The position numbers were made by a program, and so were the translations under genes. From Leptolyngbya sp. FACHB-60 (GTDB lineage Bacteria; Cyanobacteriota; Cyanobacteriia; Phormidesmidales; Phormidesmidaceae), in assembly GCF_014695775.1 (NCBI RefSeq), contig NZ_JACJOX010000017.1:248001-312000 (forward strand): a stretch of DNA of 64,000 nt, given 5' to 3'. The notes under the pieces were generated by a model. The model did not search any database. It had not been told where the DNA came from and worked only from the letters and a program-made list of their open reading frames with translations. This document shows positions 35,553-45,300 of the stretch, in pieces. Position 1 is the first letter of the stretch. Each line of letters starts with the position of its first letter.

Positions 35553-36926
35553 ATGGTCGCTGTCGCCATTCTTGCCGCCGGGCGCGGCACCCGCATGAAA
35601 TCGAGCCTGCCCAAGGTGCTGCACTCGGTGGGGGGCAAATCAATGGTCGAGCGCGTGCTGGATGGGCTAGCCGACCTTAACCCCAGCCACACCATCATCG
35701 TCGTCGGCTTTGGCCAAGACCAGGTAAAAGCGGCCCTCGCCCACATCCCCGGTCTCACCTTCGTGGAACAAACTGAACAGCTCGGCACCGGCCACGCCGT
35801 GCAGCAAGTGATCCCTCACCTGGAGGGGTTTGATGGCGATCTGCTGGTACTCAACGGTGATGTGCCGCTGCTGCGGTCCGAAACTATTCAAACCCTGGTC
35901 AAAACCCACCAAGACCAGGGCAACGCCGCCACCCTGCTCACGGCCCAGTTTACCGACCCGACGGGTTACGGGCGGGTATTTTGCACCGAGCAAAACCTGA
36001 TTACTGAAATTGTCGAGCACCGCGACTGTAGCCCCGCCCAGCGCCAAAACCCCCGCATTAATGCCGGAGTCTACTGCTTTAACTGGGCCCAGCTGATGAC
36101 GGTATTGCCCCACCTCAGCGCCGACAACGACCAGCAGGAGTACTACCTCACCGACGTGGTCAAAGACCTGACCCCAGCCATGGCGGTGGATGTGGAAGAC
36201 CGCCAGGAGATTTTTGGCATCAACAGCCGCAAGCAGCTAGCCGAGGCCTACGCCATTCTGCAAGACCGTATTAAAGACCACTGGATGGCGGAGGGAGTCA
36301 CCCTGATCGACCCCAACAGCACCACCATCGACACCACCGTACAGCTCGAACCCGACGTAATCATCGAGCCCCAGACCCATCTGCGGGGCAAAACCGTAGT
36401 GGGCACCGGCAGTCGCATCGGTCCCGGCAGCCTAATTGAAAATAGCCAGATTGGGGCCAACGCCACTGTGGCCTTTTCGGTGGTCAGCGACAGCAGCGTA
36501 GGCAGCGGCGCGCGGGTTGGCCCCTATGCCCACCTACGGGGCGAGGCGGTAGTGGGCGATGGCTGCCGCATCGGTAACTTTGTGGAAATTAAGAAATCGA
36601 CCTTAGGAACGGGTACCAATGTGGCCCACCTGTCATACCTGGGAGACGCTACCTTGGGCAACAAAGTGAATGTGGGAGCAGGGACGATCACGGCAAACTA
36701 CGACGGCTATAAAAAGCACCCAACCGTGATTGGCGATCGCACCAAAACCGGCAGCAACAGTGTCCTCGTTGCCCCCGTCACCATTGGCAGCGACGTCACC
36801 ATTGCCGCCGGTTCAGTGGTGCGCAAAGATGCCCCCGATAACTGCCTCGTTGTCTCCCGCGCTCCGCAAAAAAATCACGAAGGGTGGCAGCCAAAGCATC
36901 TGCGGGAAGAGAAGACAGAAGAGTAG
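35553..36926 (+). CDS. glmU: Bifunctional UDP-N-acetylglucosamine synthase GlmU
   Basis: This 457-residue bifunctional enzyme makes UDP-GlcNAc for peptidoglycan and other glycans. The N-terminal uridylyltransferase has [18 protein letters not shown] (about 5-22) and QLGTGHAVQ; the C-terminal acetyltransferase is a left-handed beta helix of hexapeptide repeats (about 250-430), including the catalytic-type [11 protein letters not shown] and [11 protein letters not shown]. Length is normal. The start at 35553 gives the usual N-terminus ([10 protein letters not shown]). Confidence 0.96.
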   Translation: MVAVAILAAGRGTRMKSSLPKVLHSVGGKSMVERVLDGLADLNPSHTIIVVGFGQDQVKAALAHIPGLTFVEQTEQLGTGHAVQQVIPHLEGFDGDLLVLNGDVPLLRSETIQTLVKTHQDQGNAATLLTAQFTDPTGYGRVFCTEQNLITEIVEHRDCSPAQRQNPRINAGVYCFNWAQLMTVLPHLSADNDQQEYYLTDVVKDLTPAMAVDVEDRQEIFGINSRKQLAEAYAILQDRIKDHWMAEGVTLIDPNSTTIDTTVQLEPDVIIEPQTHLRGKTVVGTGSRIGPGSLIENSQIGANATVAFSVVSDSSVGSGARVGPYAHLRGEAVVGDGCRIGNFVEIKKSTLGTGTNVAHLSYLGDATLGNKVNVGAGTITANYDGYKKHPTVIGDRTKTGSNSVLVAPVTIGSDVTIAAGSVVRKDAPDNCLVVSRAPQKNHEGWQPKHLREEKTEE

Positions 36927-36943
36927 ATGGGTTTGGGGTGCAA

Positions 36944-36992
36944 GGTGCAGGTATAAGGATGAAGGTTAGGCCCTGCACCCTACACCTTATAC
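36944..36992. repeat. Convergent-end repeat/hairpin array after glmU
   Basis: Complementary words allow alternative hairpins: GGTGCAGG (36944-36951) with CCTGCACC (36972-36979), and GTATAAGG (36951-36958) with CCTTATAC (36985-36992). It lies between two convergent genes and may serve as a two-way terminator. Its sequence resembles short G-T-A-rich tandem repeats seen in other cyanobacterial spacers. Confidence 0.5.
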
Positions 36993-37024
36993 CCTGTACC
37001 CATTGCCTTTCCCGCAAACAACCC

Positions 37025-37318
37025 CTAAACCCCAGCGGATTCCAGCAACGGCACCATGTCGGCCCAGGCTAGTCCTCGGTGCAGGTATTGGGGGGCAGCA
37101 GGGTTGTAGGGGCCAACCATGATGTCAATAACCCTGATATCGGCGTTTTTGGGCAGTACGGGCACCTCGGGGTCGGCTGCGGTGGGATGCATCAATGAGC
37201 TAGAGAAGCCGCGAAAAATCAGCACTTCGTCAGCTTCGCCGTCAACAACGGCTTGCACAAGCAGCACAAGCTGAGGGTGCCTGAGGGTAAATTGCTCTAA
37301 CCGAAAACCGGGAATCAT
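37025..37318 (-). CDS. Conserved small cyanobacterial protein (DUF7734-like)
   Basis: This 97-residue soluble protein, MIPGFRLEQFTLRHPQLVLL..., has a central DEVLIFRGFSSSLMHPT and an end YLHRGLAWADMVPLLESAG. I recall similar short proteins across cyanobacteria and plastids (DUF7734-like), but I am not certain of the family name. No function is known. It starts 6 nt after the end of the DUF3177 gene and is probably in the same operon. Confidence 0.75.
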   Translation of the reverse strand: MIPGFRLEQFTLRHPQLVLLVQAVVDGEADEVLIFRGFSSSLMHPTAADPEVPVLPKNADIRVIDIMVGPYNPAAPQYLHRGLAWADMVPLLESAGV

Positions 37319-37324
37319 GGCGGG

Positions 37325-37918
37325 TTAGTTGATCGCTTGACGACCCTGCTTGCCCAGGCGCACAAACACAAACCAGGCCAAAGAGGCCATGTAGATGACC
37401 AGTCCCAAAATGCCAAAAAACCCTAGAAAGCCGTTGGTATAACCAGCGTGAAAATATTCTTTGTAGAGCAAGGGCGGCTCTAGCCAAATTTGGCAATCGG
37501 CCGCACCAAAGCGAGCATTGGAGAACGCACAAGGCAAAAAGCCAAGCAAAATTGCCCCGCCAATAATGTTGTAAAGGGTAATGGCCCAGCGCCAGGCACT
37601 AAAGAGAAGCTTGAGCAGCGAGTCGGGCTGCTCGCGAATTTCTTCGTTGAGGTCTATCCAAAACCAGAGCCCCACTGGGATCAGGATACGCGCCATCAGC
37701 CCTGATAAAAAGCTGATATTAAAGCCGCCGATCATTAGATAGACGGTGATCATCAGCAGGCTGGCCACCTTCCAGTAGATGGTGAGCAGGCGCTGAATGG
37801 ATTCGTTTTTTTGCACAAAGGCCCAAATCAGCAGCACCAGAGGCAAAAACACGGTGAATAAAACCGCCAATCGATAGTCCGTCCAGACTAGGGCGCGCAG
37901 CAGCGAGGATTCTAACAT
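37325..37918 (-). CDS. DUF3177 family membrane protein
   Basis: This 197-residue polytopic membrane protein of the cyanobacterial DUF3177 family has about five helices (15-34, 47-65, 70-88, 113-128, 162-185). Conserved patterns include YWKVASLLMITVYLMIG and FWIDLNEEI. A loop between helices 4 and 5 holds two cysteines (PCAFSN and DCQIW). Function is unknown. It leads a two-gene unit with the small conserved protein downstream. Confidence 0.87.
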   Translation of the reverse strand: MLESSLLRALVWTDYRLAVLFTVFLPLVLLIWAFVQKNESIQRLLTIYWKVASLLMITVYLMIGGFNISFLSGLMARILIPVGLWFWIDLNEEIREQPDSLLKLLFSAWRWAITLYNIIGGAILLGFLPCAFSNARFGAADCQIWLEPPLLYKEYFHAGYTNGFLGFFGILGLVIYMASLAWFVFVRLGKQGRQAIN

Positions 37919-38118
37919 AGGGGCGCAGTAGCGATACAGTCCATCAAGCTAGCCGCCATCTTGGAGTAGGCAAAGGCTACACCGCGGGCGCTAAGACAGG
38001 CCGTTTGGCCTAGCCCTGCCGAGGGCAAGCACAGCACTAGCTGGTTCAGCGATGTGCCAAACCAGCCTATAGAGTAACATTTGCCCTACCCCCTTTCTGG
38101 CGAGAGCAAAACTCATTC

Positions 38119-38394
38119 CTAGCGCTGTGTCGAGGAAACGTCAGCCTCAGGTGCAGGGCGTTTCATCCACATCCAGAGGTTAATCAGCCCTGCGGTTAGG
38201 CCCAGCAAGGCCATTGCGATCGCCCAGGAGATTTCCCCTTGCAGCTGACGGTCGACAAGGCTACCAAGGACGACCCCCCCCAGGGGAAGTACCACAAGTG
38301 ACAGCGAAACCCGAGCCAGAAAAGCAGGCATGCTGCTATCTTGAGCCCTCACCGATAGGTTGGAGGGGTCGGGCTGACGGGCGTTATATTTCAT
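38119..38394 (-). CDS. Small two-helix membrane protein
   Basis: This 91-residue protein has two predicted membrane helices (LARVSLSLVVLPLGGVVLGSLV, about 26-48, and WAIAMALLGLTAGLINLWMW, about 56-76) and a polar tail. Spacing and the Gly-rich turns recall AtpI/AtpZ-like assembly factors, but the similarity is too weak to assign. It lies 25 nt after the end of the preceding minus-strand gene. Confidence 0.65.
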   Translation of the reverse strand: MKYNARQPDPSNLSVRAQDSSMPAFLARVSLSLVVLPLGGVVLGSLVDRQLQGEISWAIAMALLGLTAGLINLWMWMKRPAPEADVSSTQR

Positions 38395-38418
38395 GGTTGG
38401 ACAAAGCCAAATTGGACA

Positions 38419-38769
38419 CTATCTCCAGGTGCGATTGCCGTCTTCGTCGATGCGGGCCTGGCGAATAACGTCAGAGATTTCCTCTGCGTCTTTAATGTGG
38501 TGCAGCGCTTTCTGGCCTTCCTCGGGATCATCAACGACGAAGTAGGTGGGTACTACGATGCGATCGCCAGTAATGTCGGCCGTATCGACCGCTACCTGCT
38601 TAGATTTTTCTTCAAGGGTCTTTTCACCATCGACGTAGTCGCCTGGGTTGAGCACCAGGTCATCTTCTCTCATAGCCCTCTTCATTTCTGCCCGCTGCTC
38701 TGGGGTAACTTCTTCAGGACTGAGGGGCTGGCTAATTGGCTTACGCTCTTCGGAATTCTGATTATCCAT
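38419..38769 (-). CDS. Hypothetical acidic soluble protein
   Basis: This protein of about 116 residues starts at ATG 38769 (MDNQNSEERKPISQP), which has an AGAGG ribosome-binding site 9 nt upstream; the open frame extends ten codons further but without such a site. The protein is strongly acidic, with VVPTYFVVDDPEEGQKAL in the middle and ARIDEDGNRTWR at the end. No membrane helix or known domain is visible. It is probably co-transcribed with the two-helix membrane protein. Confidence 0.7.
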   Translation of the reverse strand: MDNQNSEERKPISQPLSPEEVTPEQRAEMKRAMREDDLVLNPGDYVDGEKTLEEKSKQVAVDTADITGDRIVVPTYFVVDDPEEGQKALHHIKDAEEISDVIRQARIDEDGNRTWR

Positions 38770-38871
38770 GGAGTCTACCTCTTTGAGTAGCATTTGCATG
38801 AGCCTAGGCTAAGGCTTTTGAGGCATTGACCACATCGCTCAAAGGGGGCAGGTTTAAATCTCTCGTTGTAG

Positions 38872-40191
38872 CTATTTTGGCGCTGGGGCCAGGGTGCTGA
38901 TCGCTCCGTTTTCACCGGCTCTAGCGGGTTCTGGCACGCGCAGCATTAGCAGCGCCGCTAGCCCCAGTAAGATGCCCCCCAGAGCCAGAGCCCAAAGGCG
39001 GTTGTCTTGCAGCATGGTCTTCATCACCCAGCCAAATCCCAAAGACATGGCGATCTGAGGCAGGGTAATAAAGCCATTAAAAATGCCCATGTAAACGCCG
39101 CTCTGGCCCTCCGCCAGGTCATCCATCAGCAGCGAGTAGGGAATGGCCAAGATGCTGGCCCAGGCGATGCCCAGCCCAACCATTGAGAGCAGCACCGGGT
39201 AGCGGCTGTGCACCAGCAGCAGCGACAGCAGCCCCACAGAGCCCGCCATCAAGCAGCAGGCATGCACCGTCACCCGACCCCAGCGCTGGCTCAGGGAGGG
39301 AATCGCCCAGGAGACGCCCAGACAGACCAGGTTATAGAAGGCTATGCAAAGACCAGCCCATTCCACTCTATGGGTGTAGCTGGCCAGGGAGCGATCGGGG
39401 GTGGCCAAAACATTGAGGGCGATCGCATTGGGCAAGTACAAAAAAATGCAGTAGATGCCAGCCCAGCTTAGAGCTTGCACCATCGCTAGCTGCCGCATTA
39501 TGGGGGGCAGAGCCGTTATCGCCTGAGCGATCGCCTCTAGCATTGGCAGCCGTGCTTCGTCAGCCAGGCTCACCTGGGCTGGTTCATCCACGGCCCAAAA
39601 GGTGGCTAGACTACCTACTAAACAGACAGCTGCCCCCACCCAGTAGGCCCCCCGAATCACATCTGGAATACCCAGGTGGGAGACTGGCTCTAGGCGAAAC
39701 ACATGCTCTAAGATCCAGGGCAGACCCGCTGCACAGATGGTGCCAAGGCCAATGCAAAACCCCTGGAGTGCGTAGCCCAGGGTGCGATGGGCCGGAGACA
39801 GCAAGTCGCCCACAAAGGGGCGACTGGGGGCAACGCTGACGTTGAGGGCTAGCTGCAACAGCCAGTACAGCACTACTGCTTGAATCAAACTGGTGGCCAT
39901 GGGCATCGCCACTAACATCGCTGCCCCAATTACGGCACCGCCCAGGAAGTAGGGCTGCCGCTTGCCCCAACGGCTGACGGTGCGATCGCTGAGTTCGCCG
40001 ACAATGGGTTGGGCTATCAGCCCCATCAGCGGTGCCCCCAGCCACAGCATAGGCAGCTGGCTAGCCTCGGCCCCCAAGCTCTCAAAAACGGCGCTGGCGT
40101 GGGCAGTTTGCAGACCATTGCCAATCTGCACTCCCCAAAAGCCTAAATTCATCGTGATCAGCAGACGTAGACTTGGGGGCTCAAGATCCAT
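38872..40191 (-). CDS. MFS transporter, SLC45/GPH-like
   Basis: This protein of about 439 residues has 12 predicted helices. Its N-terminal pattern (MNLGFWGVQIGNGLQTAHASAVFESLGA) and GELSDRTVSRWGKRQPYFLGG fit the SLC45-like sugar/proton symporter branch of the major facilitator superfamily. I prefer the ATG at 40191 because it leaves a normal short N-terminus; the frame opens at 40257. The substrate is probably a sugar, given the family, but is not shown. No sugar-use genes adjoin it. Confidence 0.85.
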   Translation of the reverse strand: MDLEPPSLRLLITMNLGFWGVQIGNGLQTAHASAVFESLGAEASQLPMLWLGAPLMGLIAQPIVGELSDRTVSRWGKRQPYFLGGAVIGAAMLVAMPMATSLIQAVVLYWLLQLALNVSVAPSRPFVGDLLSPAHRTLGYALQGFCIGLGTICAAGLPWILEHVFRLEPVSHLGIPDVIRGAYWVGAAVCLVGSLATFWAVDEPAQVSLADEARLPMLEAIAQAITALPPIMRQLAMVQALSWAGIYCIFLYLPNAIALNVLATPDRSLASYTHRVEWAGLCIAFYNLVCLGVSWAIPSLSQRWGRVTVHACCLMAGSVGLLSLLLVHSRYPVLLSMVGLGIAWASILAIPYSLLMDDLAEGQSGVYMGIFNGFITLPQIAMSLGFGWVMKTMLQDNRLWALALGGILLGLAALLMLRVPEPARAGENGAISTLAPAPK

Positions 40192-40294
40192 AGCGATCGC
40201 GTGGGAGTAGAGGTTAAAACTCGTCTTATCCTGCTGGGGGTGTAGCACCGGCCACATCTTTCACAAGACGCATTTCGAATAGGGCAAGACCCAG

Positions 40295-41098
40295 CTATAG
40301 CCCTATGCCAGCCACCGAACCACCATCGACTCGGTAGTTGGCTCCCACCACGAAGCTCGATTGCTGAGAGCAGAGAAAGGCAATTACTGCCGCCACCTCT
40401 TCAGCCTTGCCCCGGCGCTTCAGCTCTAGGTGGGGCCGCTCTTCATCGAGAAAGGTTGCGATCGCATGATCAACAGTAGTGCTCATCTTTTCAGCCCGCT
40501 GCTCCATCATGGCATCAGTCATTGGCGTGGCAATAAAGGCCGGAGCCACCGAGTTCACCAGCACACCATCTTGGGCGTAGGCCTTAGACAGGTTCTTGGC
40601 AAAGTTCAACACCCCCGCCTTAGAGGCACAGTAGGGCATTTCATCGACGTAGGGCTGCACTGCATCTTCAGAAGCCACCAACACCACTCGACCCCAACCC
40701 GCCTCTCGCATCGCTGGAATAAACGTGCGGCAGGCGCGCACAGCGCCCGTTAAGTTGATGTCGAGCGCTTGCTGCCAATCATCATCGCCAATCTCTAAAA
40801 AGTCGCCCGTCGCCCCGGTAATGCCCGCGCAGTTAACTAAAATATCGACCTGGCCAAACCGGCTCAGGACTTCTTTGTGGGCAGCTTCGATATCGGCCAA
40901 GCTGCGTAGATCGGCCTGCACCGCCAAGGCTTCGCCGATCGCGCTCACCTCATCTACCGCGTTTTGAAGCTGTGTTGTGGTCTTGTCAACTAAGGCAACT
41001 TTTACCCCTTCATTGGCCAATAGCTTAGCGGTAGCGCGGCCGATACCAGAATCTCCACCAGTGATAACGGCGACCTTATCTTTGATGCCGAGTTCCAT
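40295..41098 (-). CDS. SDR family oxidoreductase
   Basis: This classical short-chain dehydrogenase has the cofactor loop ITGGDSGIGRA (T-G-x3-G-x-G, about 12-22), NCAGITG (about 90), a Ser in VLVASEDAV and the catalytic YCASK (Y-x3-K, about 160-164). The acidic residue in VDKTT after strand 2 suggests NAD rather than NADP. The ATG at 41098 has a GGAG ribosome-binding site; the TTG at 41101 is less likely. Substrate unknown. Confidence 0.92.
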   Translation of the reverse strand: MELGIKDKVAVITGGDSGIGRATAKLLANEGVKVALVDKTTTQLQNAVDEVSAIGEALAVQADLRSLADIEAAHKEVLSRFGQVDILVNCAGITGATGDFLEIGDDDWQQALDINLTGAVRACRTFIPAMREAGWGRVVLVASEDAVQPYVDEMPYCASKAGVLNFAKNLSKAYAQDGVLVNSVAPAFIATPMTDAMMEQRAEKMSTTVDHAIATFLDEERPHLELKRRGKAEEVAAVIAFLCSQQSSFVVGANYRVDGGSVAGIGL

Positions 41099-41101
41099 CA
41101 A

Positions 41102-41469
41102 TATCTCCTTGACTTCTATATTAACTTTAATAAACTTTACAATTTTTAATCTTGAAGACCCATCTGCCTATCAACAGAGTTCAGACCAGAAGACAGCCCG
41201 TACCGAAAGTTTGTTGTAACGGCTTTTTCTACGCAGAAAAATGCCGAGATTTCCTTAAACTCTGCTTTTAATTGCACATTCAGCCTAACCATCCCCATTT
41301 TCAATAGGGGGTAAGGAGATCAACAGATGATTAAAGTAACAATAGATATTTTTCTAAACAGATTTTAGACAAAGAGGCCCAATATCCTAGTTTTGCAGTT
41401 TGCCTTTTCCACTCCAGTGCAAATGAGCTGAAAAATTTCAAAAGATTACTCAACGTAGGTTATGCAAAC
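41102..41469. other. AT-rich spacer
   Basis: About 370 bases without a convincing gene. The stretch is notably richer in A/T than most of the window and would hold the promoter of the minus-strand SDR gene. I see no RNA gene or repeat. The ATG near 41327 gives only a 13-codon frame. Confidence 0.35.
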
Positions 41470-41499
41470 AAAAAAAGGAGAGCAGTTTTAGTGCTCTCC
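41470..41499 (-). terminator. Rho-independent terminator of the CsbD gene
   Basis: Read on the minus strand: stem GGAGAGCA, 7-nt loop, TGCTCTCC, then seven or more T. It lies 33 nt beyond the end of the CsbD gene. Confidence 0.85.
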
Positions 41500-41532
41500 C
41501 TCTAATGGCTTACAGCAAATCGTTAGCCGATA

Positions 41533-41715
41533 TTAATCGATCACTTTTTTGACCTGATCTTTAATATCTTCTTTAGCGTGTCCAGCTTTGGCTTCGCCCT
41601 GCTTGGCCTTGCCTTCCATTTCGTCGGAGGTGTTGCCGGTTACTTTACCAGCTGCTTCTTGCGCTTTACCTTGAATATTTTTGCCGGTGGCTTCAGCTCT
41701 ATCTTGAATGCTCAT
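41533..41715 (-). CDS. CsbD family stress protein
   Basis: This 60-residue, highly charged, helical protein (MSIQDRAEATGKNIQGKAQE...) has the CsbD pattern KxQExxGKxTG and ends in DIKDQVKKVID. CsbD proteins are general-stress induced and of unknown mechanism. An AAGGATT ribosome-binding site precedes the ATG and a clear terminator follows, so it is a monocistronic transcript. Confidence 0.92.
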   Translation of the reverse strand: MSIQDRAEATGKNIQGKAQEAAGKVTGNTSDEMEGKAKQGEAKAGHAKEDIKDQVKKVID

Positions 41716-42357
41716 GTGTTAATCCTTAAATTCTTCAATTTTTCACCCTTACAGTTTAAGAAAAGGGCTGGTAGGCACCATCCGTCAAGAGGCACACTTT
41801 GCTCAGACAACACAGTATCGCGATGCCATTGAAAGAATGCTGCGCTCTAGCCCGATAGAGTGAGCTAGCTGACCGAGGCTAGAGGCTTTGTTGCTCAGTT
41901 GCCGAGATTTAGAGTTTTTGCAGTGCCAGACGGATCTGGGGTGATCGCTCCTCCCAATGGCTAGCCTATTATCGGCCGTACTTCAGATTCAGACAGGGTT
42001 AGGCTCACATATTATCCCCCCAAAGAATTAGGCAGTGGGATAGATGCTTTATTTGGATTAATAGAGTTTGATGTAAGCCTAGAGGCTGTATCGGTTGTCC
42101 TGAGGTATCTAGAGTTGCGACTCAGACTACTCAGATTTTTTCATTTTTAAGTCTATTTTTCGTGTGTTTTAGCCTGGCACTGCTCTATCGGTTTTATATC
42201 CCGCAGAGCTAAAAGCGATCGCCCAAGCTAACTCTCACACAGAGCCTTCTAGTCTTTGGCAGATCAAACTGCATTCTCAGTATCTCTACTAACAGTTACT
42301 AGAAACGGGTAGACCAAGCGGCATCGAGACAGTTGCAATTTTCAAAGGAACAGTACC
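41716..42357. other. Long divergent intergenic region
   Basis: 642 bases between the CsbD gene and the large repeat protein gene. No tRNA or known RNA is visible. The middle is AT-rich and contains fragments that could be decayed coding sequence, but I cannot identify a source. It probably holds promoters for both divergent genes; AGGAACAG before the GTG at 42358 is the ribosome-binding site of the repeat protein. Confidence 0.35.
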
Positions 42358-45300
42358 GTGATTGAGCACATTGGATTAAACCTATTAAGTGGCCCTCTGG
42401 CCCAGATAGTCTCTCCAGAAGTTACCACCCCTGAAGAGGCTTCCCTGATTTTTTCTGGCCCCCAATTTTTTATCGCCCTACTTTCGGGCGTAATTTTGGC
42501 CTTTGGCTTCCATCTTTTGCTAACCAACCTGTCGGTCGCCGCTGGCCTCACCTACATCGGCCATTCTTCATCGAGTAGTAGCAGCAGCAGCTCTAGTAGC
42601 GGTGACAAAAAAATTGCCACCAAATTTGGCATTTGGACCATGATCACGGTCAGTTTGGCCCTTTTTTGTGCCTGCTTTTTAGCCGTCAAGCTCAGTCTTT
42701 ACACCAGTGCACTGCTTGGGGCGATCACCGGTTTGGTGGTATGGGGCACCTACTTTTGCCTGCTATTTTGGGTCAGCTCAACCACCGTTGGGTCACTGAT
42801 CGGGTCTGTGGTAAAAACTGCCACCTCTAGCTTTCAGTCACTGTTAGGGGCAGCTACTGGGGCTGTAGGGGCCAAGATGGCCAGCAACCAGGTGGTTGAG
42901 ACCGCCGAAGCCACAGCCGCCGCCGTGCGCCGTGAGCTTACCGCCGGCTGGAGCGGCAAAGACATTAAAGACACGCTGCGCGATTACGTTAGCTCCCTCG
43001 CGTCCCCAGCACTAGATATTGCAGGGTTAGAAGCTGAGTTTGAGCGCCTAATTCACGAGTCTGACCTGACCTCGCTGGCCGATCGCGATACCCTAGCCCA
43101 GCTCAATCGCGACAGCTTTGAGAAGCTGGTTAGCAGCCGCACTGACCTATCGCGCAAAGAGGCTAGCCGCATCGCCGATCGCCTCTACGGTACCTGGAGC
43201 AAGGCCCTGGGCAAAGCTTCTGGCGGCGACAGCCTGGGTGAACTGGTCAACTATCTTAAGTCGGCCCACCCAGAAGAATTGCTCGCCGACTCGCTGGGCA
43301 GCCGCCTAGACGAGTTTCTTGACGAACTGCGCCAGCAGCGTAAGGGCAAAGAGGCCAAGACTAACCCGCTCAACCAGGGGCTGAGCACCTTAATGGGTGT
43401 CGTGATGGGTCGAGCCGACCTCTCTGACCTGGACGTGGAGAAAATCACCGAGCGCTTCAAGCAGCTCAAAGACGGTGTCACCACCCAGGTTGACACGCTC
43501 AGCAGCCAGGTAAGCGGCGGCGATCGCTATAGCGTTGTTAGAGCCGACGTTGAGACCTATCTGCTCAACGCCTATCCCTGGCAGCTCAATACCCAGCGCA
43601 TGCAGAAAGAGTTTTGGGATGTCATCTACGACCCCTTTGCCGACCCTGGTCTGATGCGCCAGGAGCTAATGAACCTGGACCAGTCGTTCTTTGCCGAGCT
43701 TTTGGCCTCGCGGGGGCTGCTGACCCAGAGCGAAATTGCCACCGTTTCGCGCCAGCTCGAAGTCGTGCGCACCCAAGCCTTGGGCGAAGTTTCTGAGCGC
43801 TACCGCCTCGAAGCCGCTAAGGATGTGCAGGCCAAGGTTTACACATTCCTGCGCCAAACCCCGCGCGAAGAGCTGCTGTCTGATATGGGCACCCGCGCCT
43901 TCAGCAGCCTGCTAGAGGATCCTTACGCCGATGCTGACGACCTGCAAGAGCGTTTCGCCCCCTTTGGCTACGACGCCTTTGTCCAGACCCTGAGCACTCG
44001 TGGCGATATGAGTGAGGCAGAAACACAGGCCGTTGCTAGCCGTCTAGAAGGGGTAATGAACACCACGCGGTCCGATGCCGCTGGGTTACAATCTTCGGCC
44101 AAAGCTCGGGTTGAGAACCAGTGGATGGGGTTACAGCACTACCTGCAAAACACCAATAAATCTGAGCTTAACCCCGAGGGCATCAAGGCCGACATTGCTA
44201 CCCTGCTCCACGAGCCCGATGCTGGTGTGCATCGCCTGCGTCAGCGCATGGCCCAGTTCGATCGCGACACCCTGGTACAGTTGCTCAACCAACGCCAAGA
44301 TCTCTCCGAAGCTGAGATCAACCGCACCCTCGACCAGGTTGAGTCGACCTGGTATAAGACGGTCAACGCGCCTGGCGCTCTGACGGCCCAAGCCAAGGCC
44401 AAGTACGACGAAGCCACCAGCGCCATCGAGCGCTATCTGCTCGAAACCGGTAAGCCCGAACTCAACCCCGAGGGCATTAAGCGCGACCTAGAGCTGTTGG
44501 TGAACAACCCTCAGGCGGGGATCGGGGCCATGCGCGATCGCCTATCGTCCATGGATCGCGATACCCTGGTGCAGTTGCTTAGCCAGCGCGAGGACCTCAG
44601 CGAGGCAGAAGCCAACCGCATTATCGACGATGTGCTGGGCAACATTCGCGATATTCTGCACATGCCCCAGCGGCTGGCGCGCCGAGCCCAAGCCCAGGTT
44701 GTCTCCTTTGAGACCGCTCTGGAAGACTATCTGCGCAACACCGATAAAGCAGCGCTGAATCCTGACGGCATCAAGCGCGACCTCAAGCTGCTGCTTAACG
44801 ATCCCCGCCTAGGGGCCGAGCGTCTGCAAGCGCGCCTGTCGAAAATCGATCGTGACACTGTTGTGGCTCTACTAGCCCAGCGCCCTGACATGACCCAGGC
44901 CGAAGCCGAAGCCGCCGTCGATCAGGTGCTATCGGTGCGCGATCAAGTTGTGACTCAGATCCGCAATGTGCAGAATCGCATTGCGTCGGTGGTGCGCGGC
45001 ATTCTGTCACGAATTCGCTCTTACCTCGACTCTCTGGGTCGCCCCGAGCTTGATTACAACGGCATCCGCCGCGACTTGCAGCAGCTCATGGATGACCCCC
45101 AAGCAGGCTTCGACTCTCTCAAGGTGCGCCTTGGTCAAGTCGATCGCGGCACCCTGGTAGCCCTGATGAGTTCCCATGACGCGATCTCAGAGACCGATGC
45201 CAACCGCATCATCGACCAGATCGAAGATGTCCGCAGCGGTGCTCTAAGCAAAGCCGAACAGCTCGAACATGCGGTCCAGAACCGTCTGAGCGAGATCAAG

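Noticed and set aside
41716..42357. Possible small RNA such as Yfr1 in the long spacer
   Set aside because: The stretch CTCTCACAC resembles but does not match the Yfr1 core and lacks the flanking hairpins.
42565..42600. Serine-codon tract as a microsatellite repeat
   Set aside because: It mixes TCA, TCG, AGT, AGC and TCT codons, so it is a selected poly-Ser loop rather than a slipped simple repeat.
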